Origin: Bacteroidaceae bacterium
GTDB lineage: Bacteria > Bacteroidota > Bacteroidia > Bacteroidales > Bacteroidaceae
Direction of reading: 5' to 3'
Assembly: GCA_017471185.1 (NCBI GenBank)
Contig: JAFUVZ010000049.1
Coordinates: 17,429 to 81,428 of the forward strand
DNA length: 64,000 bases
The position numbers and the translations under genes are program-made. Numbering within the stretch: the stretch's first letter is position 1; each line of letters opens with the position of its first letter. The notes under the pieces are model-generated. The model had not been told where the DNA came from, ran no database searches, and worked only from the letters and a program-made list of their open reading frames with translations. Shown in pieces: positions 1 through 6,969 of the stretch.

Positions 1-371
1 TCTCCATCAGCAGATATAAATGTAGAAGCCACTCCTGATGGCAAAGTTTCAGAAACGAACAAATGTCCTTCCGTACCTCTTTCCACCAGACTCTTACGGC
101 AGAATTCCCCATAAAAGTCCTTTCCAATCTTTCCAATGAAGCCTGTGTCTGCACCAAGGTAATTGAGCGTACGTATGGCATTCCCAGCCGAACCGCCTGT
201 AGAAAGATGAGTTTGCATTTTATTGAAATATTCATTAATCTTCAGCAGTTTATTTTCGTCAATGAGCGTCATACTTCCCTTAGGCAGAGCCATTTGCGCT
301 AGGATATCATCGTCATCAAGTCTAACCAGCACATCTACCAGCGCATTGCCCATTCCAATTATTTTTTCCAT
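1..371 (-). CDS. PfkB-family kinase, adenosine kinase-like (N-terminal part)
   Basis: The gene runs off the left edge, so only about the first 123 residues are visible, starting MEKIIGMGNALVDVLV at 371. The opening GxGNxLVD strand and the GGSAGNAIRTLNYLGA segment (about residues 59-75) are the N-terminal sugar/nucleoside-binding signature of PfkB (ribokinase-like) kinases. In Bacteroidales, proteins with this start are usually annotated as adenosine kinase or carbohydrate kinase PfkB; they phosphorylate a hydroxymethyl group with ATP in the cytoplasm. The ATP-binding C-terminal half lies outside the window, so the substrate cannot be judged. A TATCTTTG -7 box on the minus strand at 390-397 lies 19 nt upstream of the start. 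Confidence 0.85.
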   Translation of the reverse strand, partial: MEKIIGMGNALVDVLVRLDDDDILAQMALPKGSMTLIDENKLLKINEYFNKMQTHLSTGGSAGNAIRTLNYLGADTGFIGKIGKDFYGEFCRKSLVERGTEGHLFVSETLPSGVASTFISADG

Positions 372-389
372 TTGAGATAATTTTTTTTG

Positions 390-397
390 CAAAGATA
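390..397 (-). promoter_or_regulatory. Bacteroidetes -7 box of the PfkB kinase gene
   Basis: The minus strand reads TATCTTTG, a match to TAnnTTTG, 19 nt upstream of the kinase start at 371. No TTTG is found at the expected -33 distance, so only the -7 half is supported. Confidence 0.5.
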
Positions 398-428
398 TTG
401 CATATTTCAAAATATCCTATTAATTTTG
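398..428 (+). promoter_or_regulatory. Promoter of the tandem tRNA-Asn genes
   Basis: TTG at 398-400 and TAATTTTG at 421-428 are separated by exactly 20 nt, the Bacteroidetes primary sigma factor layout. The expected transcription start near 434 lies about 28 nt before the first mature tRNA. It is back to back with the kinase promoter. Confidence 0.65.
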
Positions 429-461
429 CACCGCATTTAAGAGATTTAAACATAAAAAAAT

Positions 462-535
462 TCTTCCTTAGCTCAGTCGGTTAGAGCATCTGACTGTTAA
501 TCAGAGGGTCCTTGGTTCAAGTCCAAGAGGAAGAG
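462..535 (+). tRNA. tRNA-Asn (GTT), copy 1
   Basis: A 74-nt cloverleaf can be drawn by eye: acceptor arms TCTTCCT (462-468) and AGGAAGA (528-534), D arm GCTC/GAGC, anticodon stem TCTGA/TCAGA with loop CTGTTAA, and T arm CTTGG-TTCAAGT-CCAAG. The anticodon GTT at 496-498 reads Asn codons. CCA is not encoded. It is the first of two identical genes 115 nt apart. Confidence 0.97.
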
Positions 536-576
536 CGAAGCATAAAGCTTTTGTATTATACATTTATTGAAATTAT

Positions 577-650
577 TCTTCCTTAGCTCAGTCGGTTAGA
601 GCATCTGACTGTTAATCAGAGGGTCCTTGGTTCAAGTCCAAGAGGAAGAG
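577..650 (+). tRNA. tRNA-Asn (GTT), copy 2
   Basis: Identical over its length to the copy at 462-535. Both copies are preceded by ATTCTTCCTT-like sequence and followed by GCGAAG, so the duplicated unit extends slightly beyond the tRNA. The 41-nt spacer has no promoter, so both are probably cut from one precursor that ends at the hairpin at 652-688. Confidence 0.97.
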
Positions 651-651
651 C

Positions 652-695
652 GAAGAGAGGGAAATGTTTGAAACATTTCCCTCTCTTCACTTTTT
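652..695 (+). terminator. Terminator after the tRNA-Asn pair
   Basis: 652-669 and 671-688 are perfect 18-bp inverted repeats (a GAAGAGAGGGAAATG-type arm) followed by ACTTTTT. It sits between the tRNA genes and the convergent STAS gene and could work in both directions. Confidence 0.85.
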
Positions 696-708
696 ATGAG
701 ATTTCAGT

Positions 709-1011
709 TTATTTTATGATAAACAGCTTGTTGAAGCCAGTCATCTCAAATACCTTTCTAATCTCATCATTGATGTTCTGCACAATCACCTCTCCTTTTC
801 TTGCCTTCACACTCTTCAGAATGCTTATGAAAATACGGAGACCAGAACTGCTGATATATTCCAATGCAGAACAATCGAGCACCACCTGCTGGCAGGCAGA
901 ATCAATCAATGGCTGTACATCTTTAGCCGTCTGAACGGCAGCGAGCGTGTCAAGTCGCCCTGCAAACTCGGCAATCATCTTGCCTTCTTCTTCTCTAATC
1001 GTTGTGTTCAT
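709..1011 (-). CDS. STAS-domain anti-sigma factor antagonist
   Basis: A 100-residue single-domain STAS protein of the SpoIIAA/RsbV type. The phosphorylation loop reads LEYISSSGLRIF at residues 50-61; by alignment with SpoIIAA the phosphorylatable residue should be Ser55, and the usual preceding Asp is Ser54 here. In this family the unphosphorylated antagonist binds a serine kinase/anti-sigma factor and releases its target. It is the last gene of a three-gene minus-strand operon: RsbW-like kinase (2830-3267), transporter (1033-2829), then this gene after a 21-nt gap. Kinase and antagonist in one operon suggest a partner-switching pair; the target is not visible in the window. Family assignment is firm; the pairing is inferred from position. 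Confidence 0.92.
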   Translation of the reverse strand: MNTTIREEEGKMIAEFAGRLDTLAAVQTAKDVQPLIDSACQQVVLDCSALEYISSSGLRIFISILKSVKARKGEVIVQNINDEIRKVFEMTGFNKLFIIK

Positions 1012-1032
1012 TTCTTTACTATTTTTTGTTAT

Positions 1033-2829
1033 TTAATACAATGGAAATACTATAATCACTGTCAATATATTTACTGCTAATATAATAAGGTGCATCCAGA
1101 TACCCAAGTTCAGGAAATCTGTGAACTTGAAACCGCCAGGACCATAAATCATCATGTGCGTAAGCGATCCAAGAGGCGTAGCATAACTGATGGTCACGGA
1201 TGTCATTAAGGCAATAACAAACGGCATAGGGTTACATCCTAACGCAATAGCCTGATGGTATATGATGGGGAAAAACACCGCAGCTGCAGACACATTACTG
1301 AAGACCTCACTCATCAGAGATGCAAGGAAGCACATCACCACCATAGTAATGTATGGATTCTGGGCGCACAAAGCCAAGACTGGGTCTGAAATCATTGACA
1401 CGATACCCGACTTCGTGATTGCTACGGAGAACGCCATCATGGCACCCAAGGTAAGCAGATAGTTCCAGTCGATGTATTTCGTGATGCTGTCCATGCGGCA
1501 GCAACCGAATAAGATCATCGCGCCAGCCGCCAACATAGTGGATGTTATCAAAGGTACTATCTGGAAAGATGACAACATAAACATCAGCACCAGGACACTA
1601 GCCGAGACTATGGTCCGCAAACCCAGTTGGGGCACAAACTGAGAGTCAAAGAACGTCAGTGTACGCTTGTAGGTGTTCTCCAGGTCAATATCTTTCTTCG
1701 AAGGACACTCCAGCAGCAAGGTATCGCCTGCTTCCAGCACCACCTGGCGAGGCTGTTCGTCCACACGTTTACCCTGTCTGGCTACTGCTACCAGCACCAT
1801 ATCACTTTGCTTTTCAAAATCTATCTCACTCATACGTGAGCCAATTAGCTCGCTGCCGAAATTCACGTAAGCTGTACGCATCTTACGGTTGCTGTCAATC
1901 TCATTGATATTATAGACATGATGGTCAGCAGCAACTAATCCGTGGCTCATCTTCAGTTCCAACAATTCATTAATCTGACCGGAATAAATCAATCGGTCTC
2001 CGCCAAAGATATATTCATCCGAAGGTACCGGCGAAATCACTTCTTTGTCGAAACGTACGATTTCAATCAAAGAACCTCCTCTTACGTTCCTCAGCCCTGC
2101 CTCATCAATAGTCTTCATCACCGCTTCGTTATCAGTCGGCACCAAAAGTTCAACCGTATAGTCGCTCGTTTCTTCAAAGGAAACTTCAGGAGACTCACGT
2201 GGTGGGATTTTATTCTGCAAAGCCATCGTCAGCAAGATACCCACCACCACGCACATGAATCCTGGTATAAACGGTGCAAATAAGTTGAGTGATTCACCTG
2301 TCTGTTCTACATAAAGACCGGCAATCACCAGATTTGATGTATGTCCCAGCAAAGTGCACATGCCACCCAATGTAGCCGCATAGCTCAAAGGAATCAGCAG
2401 TTTGGAAGGCGTGATAGAAAGTTTGCGGGACCAAATCTTCACCAAGTCTGTGAAAAGGTGAGTTACCTCGGTACATCCAATCATCGCGCTCAACACTGCG
2501 GACGGAGCCATTAACTTGATTATCGCATACTTATAAGAAGACGGATCGCCTAAAAGATGCTTGCTCAGCCAATATAACACACCCGTGGTCATCAATCCTG
2601 CCAGCACGATATAGAACGCTCCATTCACCAGTAAAGCTTCTGACCCGAAAGAACTTAAGACATCATGTTCAGACAACACGTTGGTCGCAAGCAGAATCGT
2701 AACCGCTCCAATGAACGTTACTTCAGCAGGTACTTTAGTACGCACCAACATATAGAATATGCCCATCACCACAATGATGATTAGCCATACCTGCATAGAT
2801 AATCCCAAGAATGTAGTCACTCCATCCAT
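1033..2829 (-). CDS. SLC13/DASS-family transporter with internal RCK_C domains
   Basis: 598 residues of inner-membrane anion/dicarboxylate-type carrier. About five hydrophobic helices (residues 1-205) precede a soluble insert (about 215-385), followed by a second helical half. The inverted-repeat substrate loops typical of this superfamily are seen as GHTSNLV in the first half and SNVSAAAV in the second. The insert contains two TrkA_C/RCK_C-like modules (around 225-305 and 320-385), which in related proteins sense ligands and gate transport. The substrate (dicarboxylate, sulfate or another anion) cannot be fixed from sequence. The start at 2829 directly abuts the stop codon of the upstream kinase gene (2830), which implies translational coupling. 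Confidence 0.88.
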   Translation of the reverse strand: MDGVTTFLGLSMQVWLIIIVVMGIFYMLVRTKVPAEVTFIGAVTILLATNVLSEHDVLSSFGSEALLVNGAFYIVLAGLMTTGVLYWLSKHLLGDPSSYKYAIIKLMAPSAVLSAMIGCTEVTHLFTDLVKIWSRKLSITPSKLLIPLSYAATLGGMCTLLGHTSNLVIAGLYVEQTGESLNLFAPFIPGFMCVVVGILLTMALQNKIPPRESPEVSFEETSDYTVELLVPTDNEAVMKTIDEAGLRNVRGGSLIEIVRFDKEVISPVPSDEYIFGGDRLIYSGQINELLELKMSHGLVAADHHVYNINEIDSNRKMRTAYVNFGSELIGSRMSEIDFEKQSDMVLVAVARQGKRVDEQPRQVVLEAGDTLLLECPSKKDIDLENTYKRTLTFFDSQFVPQLGLRTIVSASVLVLMFMLSSFQIVPLITSTMLAAGAMILFGCCRMDSITKYIDWNYLLTLGAMMAFSVAITKSGIVSMISDPVLALCAQNPYITMVVMCFLASLMSEVFSNVSAAAVFFPIIYHQAIALGCNPMPFVIALMTSVTISYATPLGSLTHMMIYGPGGFKFTDFLNLGIWMHLIILAVNILTVIIVFPLY

Positions 2830-3267
2830 TTACAACAATCCTTCCCCTTCGTCCTGACTTGCAGTATTCTTTATCAAAGTCAAAACATTTTTACCTTCTT
2901 TCCGCTCATACTTGACATAATCCATAATCTGTCGAACCAAATGGATGCCCAATCCTCCGATAGGACGGTCATCCACCCCCAGGTCAACGTCAACCTCACC
3001 CTTTGCTGTAGGATCAAATGCCACACCAGAATCGCTGATGACAAACTTCACGTTTTCACCATCTTTTTCTGCAGAAATACTAACCTCACCCTTAGTTCCT
3101 TGCGGATAAGCGTATTGTATCACATTAACAACAGCCTCTTCCATTGCGAGATTCAGACTCATCGTCAATGAGAAATCAAGTTCCACCGCTTCTGCGAATT
3201 CGTCTATAAACGCTGATAAACGAGGGACTTCTTCTAAATCATTAGCCAATATAATTTCTCTTCGCAT
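2830..3267 (-). CDS. RsbW/SpoIIAB-like serine kinase (HATPase_c)
   Basis: A stand-alone GHKL ATPase of 145 residues. The N box is EEAVVNVIQYAYP (Asn48), the G1 box SDSGVAFDP (around 79-86) and the G2 region GGLGIHLV (104-111). There is no phosphoacceptor domain, so it belongs to the anti-sigma/serine kinase group that phosphorylates STAS antagonists. The reading frame is open 27 codons further upstream (to 3348), but MRREIILAND at 3267 matches the normal N-terminal beta strand of the family and lies about 20 nt after a predicted transcription start. It is first in the operon with the transporter and the STAS gene. No PP2C phosphatase (RsbU-like) is present in the window. Confidence 0.88.
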   Translation of the reverse strand: MRREIILANDLEEVPRLSAFIDEFAEAVELDFSLTMSLNLAMEEAVVNVIQYAYPQGTKGEVSISAEKDGENVKFVISDSGVAFDPTAKGEVDVDLGVDDRPIGGLGIHLVRQIMDYVKYERKEGKNVLTLIKNTASQDEGEGLL

Positions 3268-3291
3268 AAGTACTCTTTTTTCTAAAATGTA

Positions 3292-3299
3292 CAAAGTAA
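3292..3299 (-). promoter_or_regulatory. Possible -7 box of the kinase-transporter-STAS operon
   Basis: The minus strand reads TTACTTTG, one base off TAnnTTTG, 24 nt upstream of the chosen kinase start at 3267. The same TTACTTTG variant occurs before the sigma factor gene that starts at 28829. No -33 element was recognised. Confidence 0.35.
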
Positions 3300-3368
3300 T
3301 GGAAAAAAACCGAAAACGCCAAAAATAGACCATTTTTTTTGAAGGCAAAAAAAAGATAACGGAAGCAG

Positions 3369-4067
3369 CTATTCCGCAGAAGCCAAGGCGAGCACACTGA
3401 GTCGTATTCCCTCAGCCGCCTGAAGAGCATCTCCACAGGCAGTCAGTGTAGAAGATGTGGTCACAACATCATCTACCAGCAACAAATGCTTGCCTATGAC
3501 ATTGTTTACATCAGCAACCCGGAAAGTGTGTTTCATATTTTCGGCACGTTCAGCACCGCTTTTCTTCGTCTGTGTCTCAGTATAACGTATTCTTTCAACA
3601 ACACCATTCAAAATCGGGATTTGAGTGATCTCAGACACGCCCTTTGCGAGCATCTCGCTCTGGTTATAGCCTCGCATCAGCAATCTTCGTGGATGTAAAG
3701 GCACAGGTACGATGAAATCTACCCCCTCAAAGAAACCGTCCTTCTGCAAATCAGCAGCCATCATCCTCCCCATATCAACAGCCAACGTCTTTCTACCTCC
3801 ATACTTAAACTGATGGATAATCTTGGCATAAGGCGTACCTCGCTGATATACCATCCAAGCAGTGGCTCGTTCCAATGGAAATTTCCCCCAGAAAAGTCTC
3901 TCAACGGGATTTTCTTTCCAAAGATGATAACCTGTGAGTGGCATTGATGCCAAGCAATGCAAACAGACGGCTCGCTCATCTGCGCGAAGCCTTGCACCAC
4001 ATACAGCACAATAACGAGGGAAAAGCCACTCCACCAATGATTTAATCCAAACCAATCCACTATTCAT
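3369..4067 (-). CDS. comF: ComF family protein
   Basis: 232 residues with the two ComF parts. The N-terminal zinc-ribbon-like segment has Cys20, Cys23, Cys35 and Cys38 (CAVC...CLHC). The C-terminal phosphoribosyltransferase fold has the PRPP loop LLLVDDVVTTSSTL near residue 195 and the conserved GYNQSE stretch near 136. ComF proteins are needed for DNA uptake in naturally competent bacteria, acting on the cytoplasmic side on incoming single-stranded DNA; many non-competent bacteria carry them too, with unclear role. It lies 101 nt upstream of the kinase gene on the same strand, with a possible separate promoter for that gene in the gap. No other competence genes are visible. Confidence 0.9.
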   Translation of the reverse strand: MNSGLVWIKSLVEWLFPRYCAVCGARLRADERAVCLHCLASMPLTGYHLWKENPVERLFWGKFPLERATAWMVYQRGTPYAKIIHQFKYGGRKTLAVDMGRMMAADLQKDGFFEGVDFIVPVPLHPRRLLMRGYNQSEMLAKGVSEITQIPILNGVVERIRYTETQTKKSGAERAENMKHTFRVADVNNVIGKHLLLVDDVVTTSSTLTACGDALQAAEGIRLSVLALASAE

Positions 4068-4151
4068 AAGCCATCTGACATTATTTAGCGCAGCGAAGTT
4101 AAGACTTTATTTTGAACAAAGCATCATTTTTATTTGAAAAAAAACTTATGC

Positions 4152-4186
4152 TTTGAGTACAATGTTACAGAAAAGTTGTAATTTTG
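4152..4186 (+). promoter_or_regulatory. Promoter of nrdD-nrdG
   Basis: TTTG at 4152-4155 and TAATTTTG at 4179-4186 fit the Bacteroidetes pattern, with a slightly long 23-nt spacer. A start near 4192 would give a leader of about 115 nt before nrdD at 4308, which contains the repeats described at 4208-4267. Confidence 0.55.
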
Positions 4187-4207
4187 TAGCATGATAGAGG
4201 TTTAAAC

Positions 4208-4267
4208 AAAATGGGAAACTTTTGAGAAAAAAAGATTAGAAAAGTTTCACCAAATGGAAAACTTTGA
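4208..4267 (+). promoter_or_regulatory. Repeat/anti-repeat leader element before nrdD
   Basis: Two near-identical direct repeats (AAATGGGAAACTTTTGA at 4209-4225 and AAATGGAAAACTTTGA at 4252-4267) flank AAAAGTTTCAC (4240-4250), which is complementary to both: it can pair with 4213-4223 or with 4259-4265, not both. This is the geometry of an RNA switch, but could also be a cluster of operator sites. No NrdR-box pair was recognised in the 240-nt gap (4068-4307). Confidence 0.35.
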
Positions 4268-4307
4268 CGAGCAAATTAGTGTGAATAATTAGACGATAAT
4301 ATATACC

Positions 4308-6404
4308 ATGGAAATTAAAAACTTTACAATCACCAAGCGTGACGGATCAAAAGACCGCTTTTCATTAGACAAGATTATGAATGCCATTGTCAAGGCGTTT
4401 GAGAGTGTTGAGCAACCTGCAGACTTAGGTACTATCTCCAAGATACTAAGTCATTTGGACATGCATGACGACATCAAGGTAGAAGACATACAGAACCAGG
4501 TAGAAGAAGCTCTGATGCGCGAAGGCTTCTACAAAGTAGCCAAGTCTTTCATGCTTTACAGACAGCAGCACTCTGAAGACAGAGAAACCTTAGCTAAGTT
4601 GCAGTTTTTGTCAGACTATTGTGAGTCAGTGAATGCAGCTACTGGTTCAAAATATGATGCCAACGCTAATGTAGAACACAAAAATATCGCCACTCTGATC
4701 GGTGAGTTGCCAAAATCAAACTTCATCCGCCTGAACCGTCGTCTCTTGACAGATCGTATCAAGAAGATGTATGGCAAGCAACTGGCTGACGAATATATCG
4801 ACAAACTAACACACCACTTTATATATAAGAACGACGAGACGAGCCTCGCCAATTACTGCGCTTCTATCACCATGTACCCTTGGCTGATAGGCGGAACCAT
4901 CTCTATCGGTGGTAACAGCACGGCGCCTACTAATCTGAAAAGTTTCTGTGGTAGTTTCGTGAATATGGTGTTTATGGTATCAAGCATGCTAAGCGGAGCC
5001 TGCGCCACACCCGAGTTCCTGATGTACATGAACTATTTCATCGGCAAGGAGTACGGTACAGACTATTACAAGCGTTCAGATGAGGTTGTGGATCTAAGCC
5101 TGAAACACAGGACCATCGACAAAGTGATTACCGACTGCTTTGAACAGATTGTCTATACGCTGAACCAGCCTACTGGTGCCCGCAACTACCAAGCAGTGTT
5201 CTGGAACGTTGCTTATTACGACAAGTATTATTTCAACAGCATCTTCGGAGAGTTTTATTTTCCTGATGGCTCAAAGCCAGATTGGGAAGGATTGTCTTGG
5301 CTGCAGAAGCGATTCATGAAGTGGTTCAACAAAGAGCGTACCAGAACCCTGCTGACTTTCCCCGTAGAGACTATGGCACTGCTTACCAACAAAGATGGAG
5401 AATGTATGGACCCAGAATGGGGTGATTTTACCGCTGAAATGTATTCCGAAGGTCATTCCTTCTTTACATATATGAGTGATAACGCAGACTCACTGAGTTC
5501 TTGCTGCCGACTCCGCAACGAAATTACCGACAATGGATTCAGCTATACATTGGGTGCCGGTGGTGTGTCAACAGGTTCTAAGAGTGTACTTACCATCAAC
5601 TTGAACCGTTGTGTACAATACGCTGTAAACCACGGCATCGACTACCTGGAGTATTTAAGTGAGATAATCGACCTCTGCCACAAGGTTCAGTTGGCATACA
5701 ACGAGAACTTGAAAGAACTGCAGTCACACGGTATGTTACCATTGTTCGACGCTGGTTATATTAATATTTCTCGCCAATACCTGACTATCGGCATTAACGG
5801 ATTAGTTGAGGCGGCTGAGTTTATGGGGCTGAAGATTACGCCTAACGATGACTACCAGCGTTTCGTTCAGGGCATTCTGGGTCTGATAGAAAAGTACAAC
5901 AAGCAGTACCGCACTAAGGAAGTGATGTTCAACTGCGAGATGATTCCTGCTGAGAACGTAGGTGTCAAACATGCGAAGTGGGACCGCGAGGATGGCTATT
6001 TTGTTCCACGCGACTGCTACAACTCATACTTCTACGTAGTAGAGGATGACTCTCTTACTATAATCGATAAGTTCAAGTTGCACGGAACGCCATACATCGA
6101 ACATCTGACCGGTGGCTCAGCCCTGCATATGAACCTGGAGGAACACCTGAGCAAAAATCAGTATGCACAATTGCTGAAGGTGGCTGCCAAAGAAGGCTGC
6201 AACTACTTTACCTTTAATATACCTAACACCATCTGCAACGATTGTGGTACTATTGACAAGCGATACTTGCATGAGTGTCCTCACTGCCACTCTAAGAACG
6301 TGGATTATATGACACGTATCATTGGCTACCTGAAGCGTGTGAGCAATTTTTCACAGCCACGCCAGGAAGAGGCTGCCCGTCGTTATTATGCGTCAGCCAA
6401 ATAA
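4308..6404 (+). CDS. nrdD: Anaerobic ribonucleoside-triphosphate reductase (class III)
   Basis: A 698-residue glycyl-radical enzyme that reduces ribonucleoside triphosphates to deoxy forms without oxygen, in the cytoplasm. The N-terminal ATP cone (about residues 3-95, starting FTITKRDGSKDRFSLDKI) senses ATP/dATP. The C-terminus has the zinc site CNDC...CPHC and the glycyl radical motif RIIGY, with the radical glycine at about 673. The catalytic barrel carries the Cys pair in SLSSCCRLRN. The full-length protein is followed 6 nt later by its activase gene nrdG, the normal operon. The leader contains mutually exclusive hairpins that may be regulatory. This supports anaerobic growth. Confidence 0.98.
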   Translation: MEIKNFTITKRDGSKDRFSLDKIMNAIVKAFESVEQPADLGTISKILSHLDMHDDIKVEDIQNQVEEALMREGFYKVAKSFMLYRQQHSEDRETLAKLQFLSDYCESVNAATGSKYDANANVEHKNIATLIGELPKSNFIRLNRRLLTDRIKKMYGKQLADEYIDKLTHHFIYKNDETSLANYCASITMYPWLIGGTISIGGNSTAPTNLKSFCGSFVNMVFMVSSMLSGACATPEFLMYMNYFIGKEYGTDYYKRSDEVVDLSLKHRTIDKVITDCFEQIVYTLNQPTGARNYQAVFWNVAYYDKYYFNSIFGEFYFPDGSKPDWEGLSWLQKRFMKWFNKERTRTLLTFPVETMALLTNKDGECMDPEWGDFTAEMYSEGHSFFTYMSDNADSLSSCCRLRNEITDNGFSYTLGAGGVSTGSKSVLTINLNRCVQYAVNHGIDYLEYLSEIIDLCHKVQLAYNENLKELQSHGMLPLFDAGYINISRQYLTIGINGLVEAAEFMGLKITPNDDYQRFVQGILGLIEKYNKQYRTKEVMFNCEMIPAENVGVKHAKWDREDGYFVPRDCYNSYFYVVEDDSLTIIDKFKLHGTPYIEHLTGGSALHMNLEEHLSKNQYAQLLKVAAKEGCNYFTFNIPNTICNDCGTIDKRYLHECPHCHSKNVDYMTRIIGYLKRVSNFSQPRQEEAARRYYASAK

Positions 6405-6410
6405 TCCCTT

Positions 6411-6884
6411 GTGAAAATGCTGAAGTATGTCAATACAGGTGTAGTGTTTCAGGAGATACCCGATGAGGTGACACTTGCCATCAACATCTCAAATTGTCCT
6501 TGCCATTGTCCTGGCTGTCATAGCCGTTACCTATGGGAGGACATCGGCTTGCCTCTAAACACGGAAGCTATCGACTCATTCGTAAACCAATATGGAAAAG
6601 ACATTACCTGCTTTGCCTTCATGGGTGGCGATAGCGCCCCCATGGAGGTAAACCAATTGGCTCAATATATCCACGTGGAGTATCCGGAGTTTAAGGTAGG
6701 ATGGTATAGTGGGAGGCTGCGCATCCCTTCAATCATTAACAAGACAGATTTCGATTTTATAAAGGTGGGACCCTACATCCGCCATTTAGGGCCACTGAGC
6801 AAGGCTACAACCAACCAACGGCTCTACCGGCAGAACAAAGAAGGCGGTTTCGATGACATAACTGAACGGTTTTGGAAAAAATAA
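6411..6884 (+). CDS. nrdG: Anaerobic ribonucleotide reductase activating protein
   Basis: A 157-residue radical SAM activase that installs the glycyl radical on NrdD using S-adenosylmethionine and a [4Fe-4S] cluster. The cluster motif CPCHCPGC (CxxxCxxC) lies at about residues 29-36, followed by the SAM-binding GGD segment (FMGGDSAPME). The reading frame starts with GTG at 6411 only 6 nt after nrdD; an in-frame ATG at 6417 (MLKYVNTG) is an equally plausible start. The length is normal for the family. Confidence 0.95.
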   Translation: MKMLKYVNTGVVFQEIPDEVTLAINISNCPCHCPGCHSRYLWEDIGLPLNTEAIDSFVNQYGKDITCFAFMGGDSAPMEVNQLAQYIHVEYPEFKVGWYSGRLRIPSIINKTDFDFIKVGPYIRHLGPLSKATTNQRLYRQNKEGGFDDITERFWKK

Positions 6885-6902
6885 AACAGACCTTATTATA
6901 CC

Positions 6903-6946
6903 AAGCCTCAGAGAATTTGTCAATTAGCTCTCTGGGGCTTGTTTAT
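6903..6946. terminator. Terminator between convergent nrdG and topA
   Basis: AAGCCTCAGAGA (6903-6914) and TCTCTGGGGCTT (6929-6940) pair with one G-T, followed by GTTTATATT. The T tract is broken, so strength is uncertain. It lies between the ends of nrdG (6884) and topA (6970) and may serve both. Confidence 0.6.
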
Positions 6947-6969
6947 ATTACCTTTGCCGGTAAAAGATG

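Noticed and set aside
4068-4307. NrdR boxes or a cobalamin riboswitch upstream of nrdD
   Set aside because: No pair of NrdR-box-like sequences and no B12-box were recognised; only the repeat/anti-repeat structure was found.
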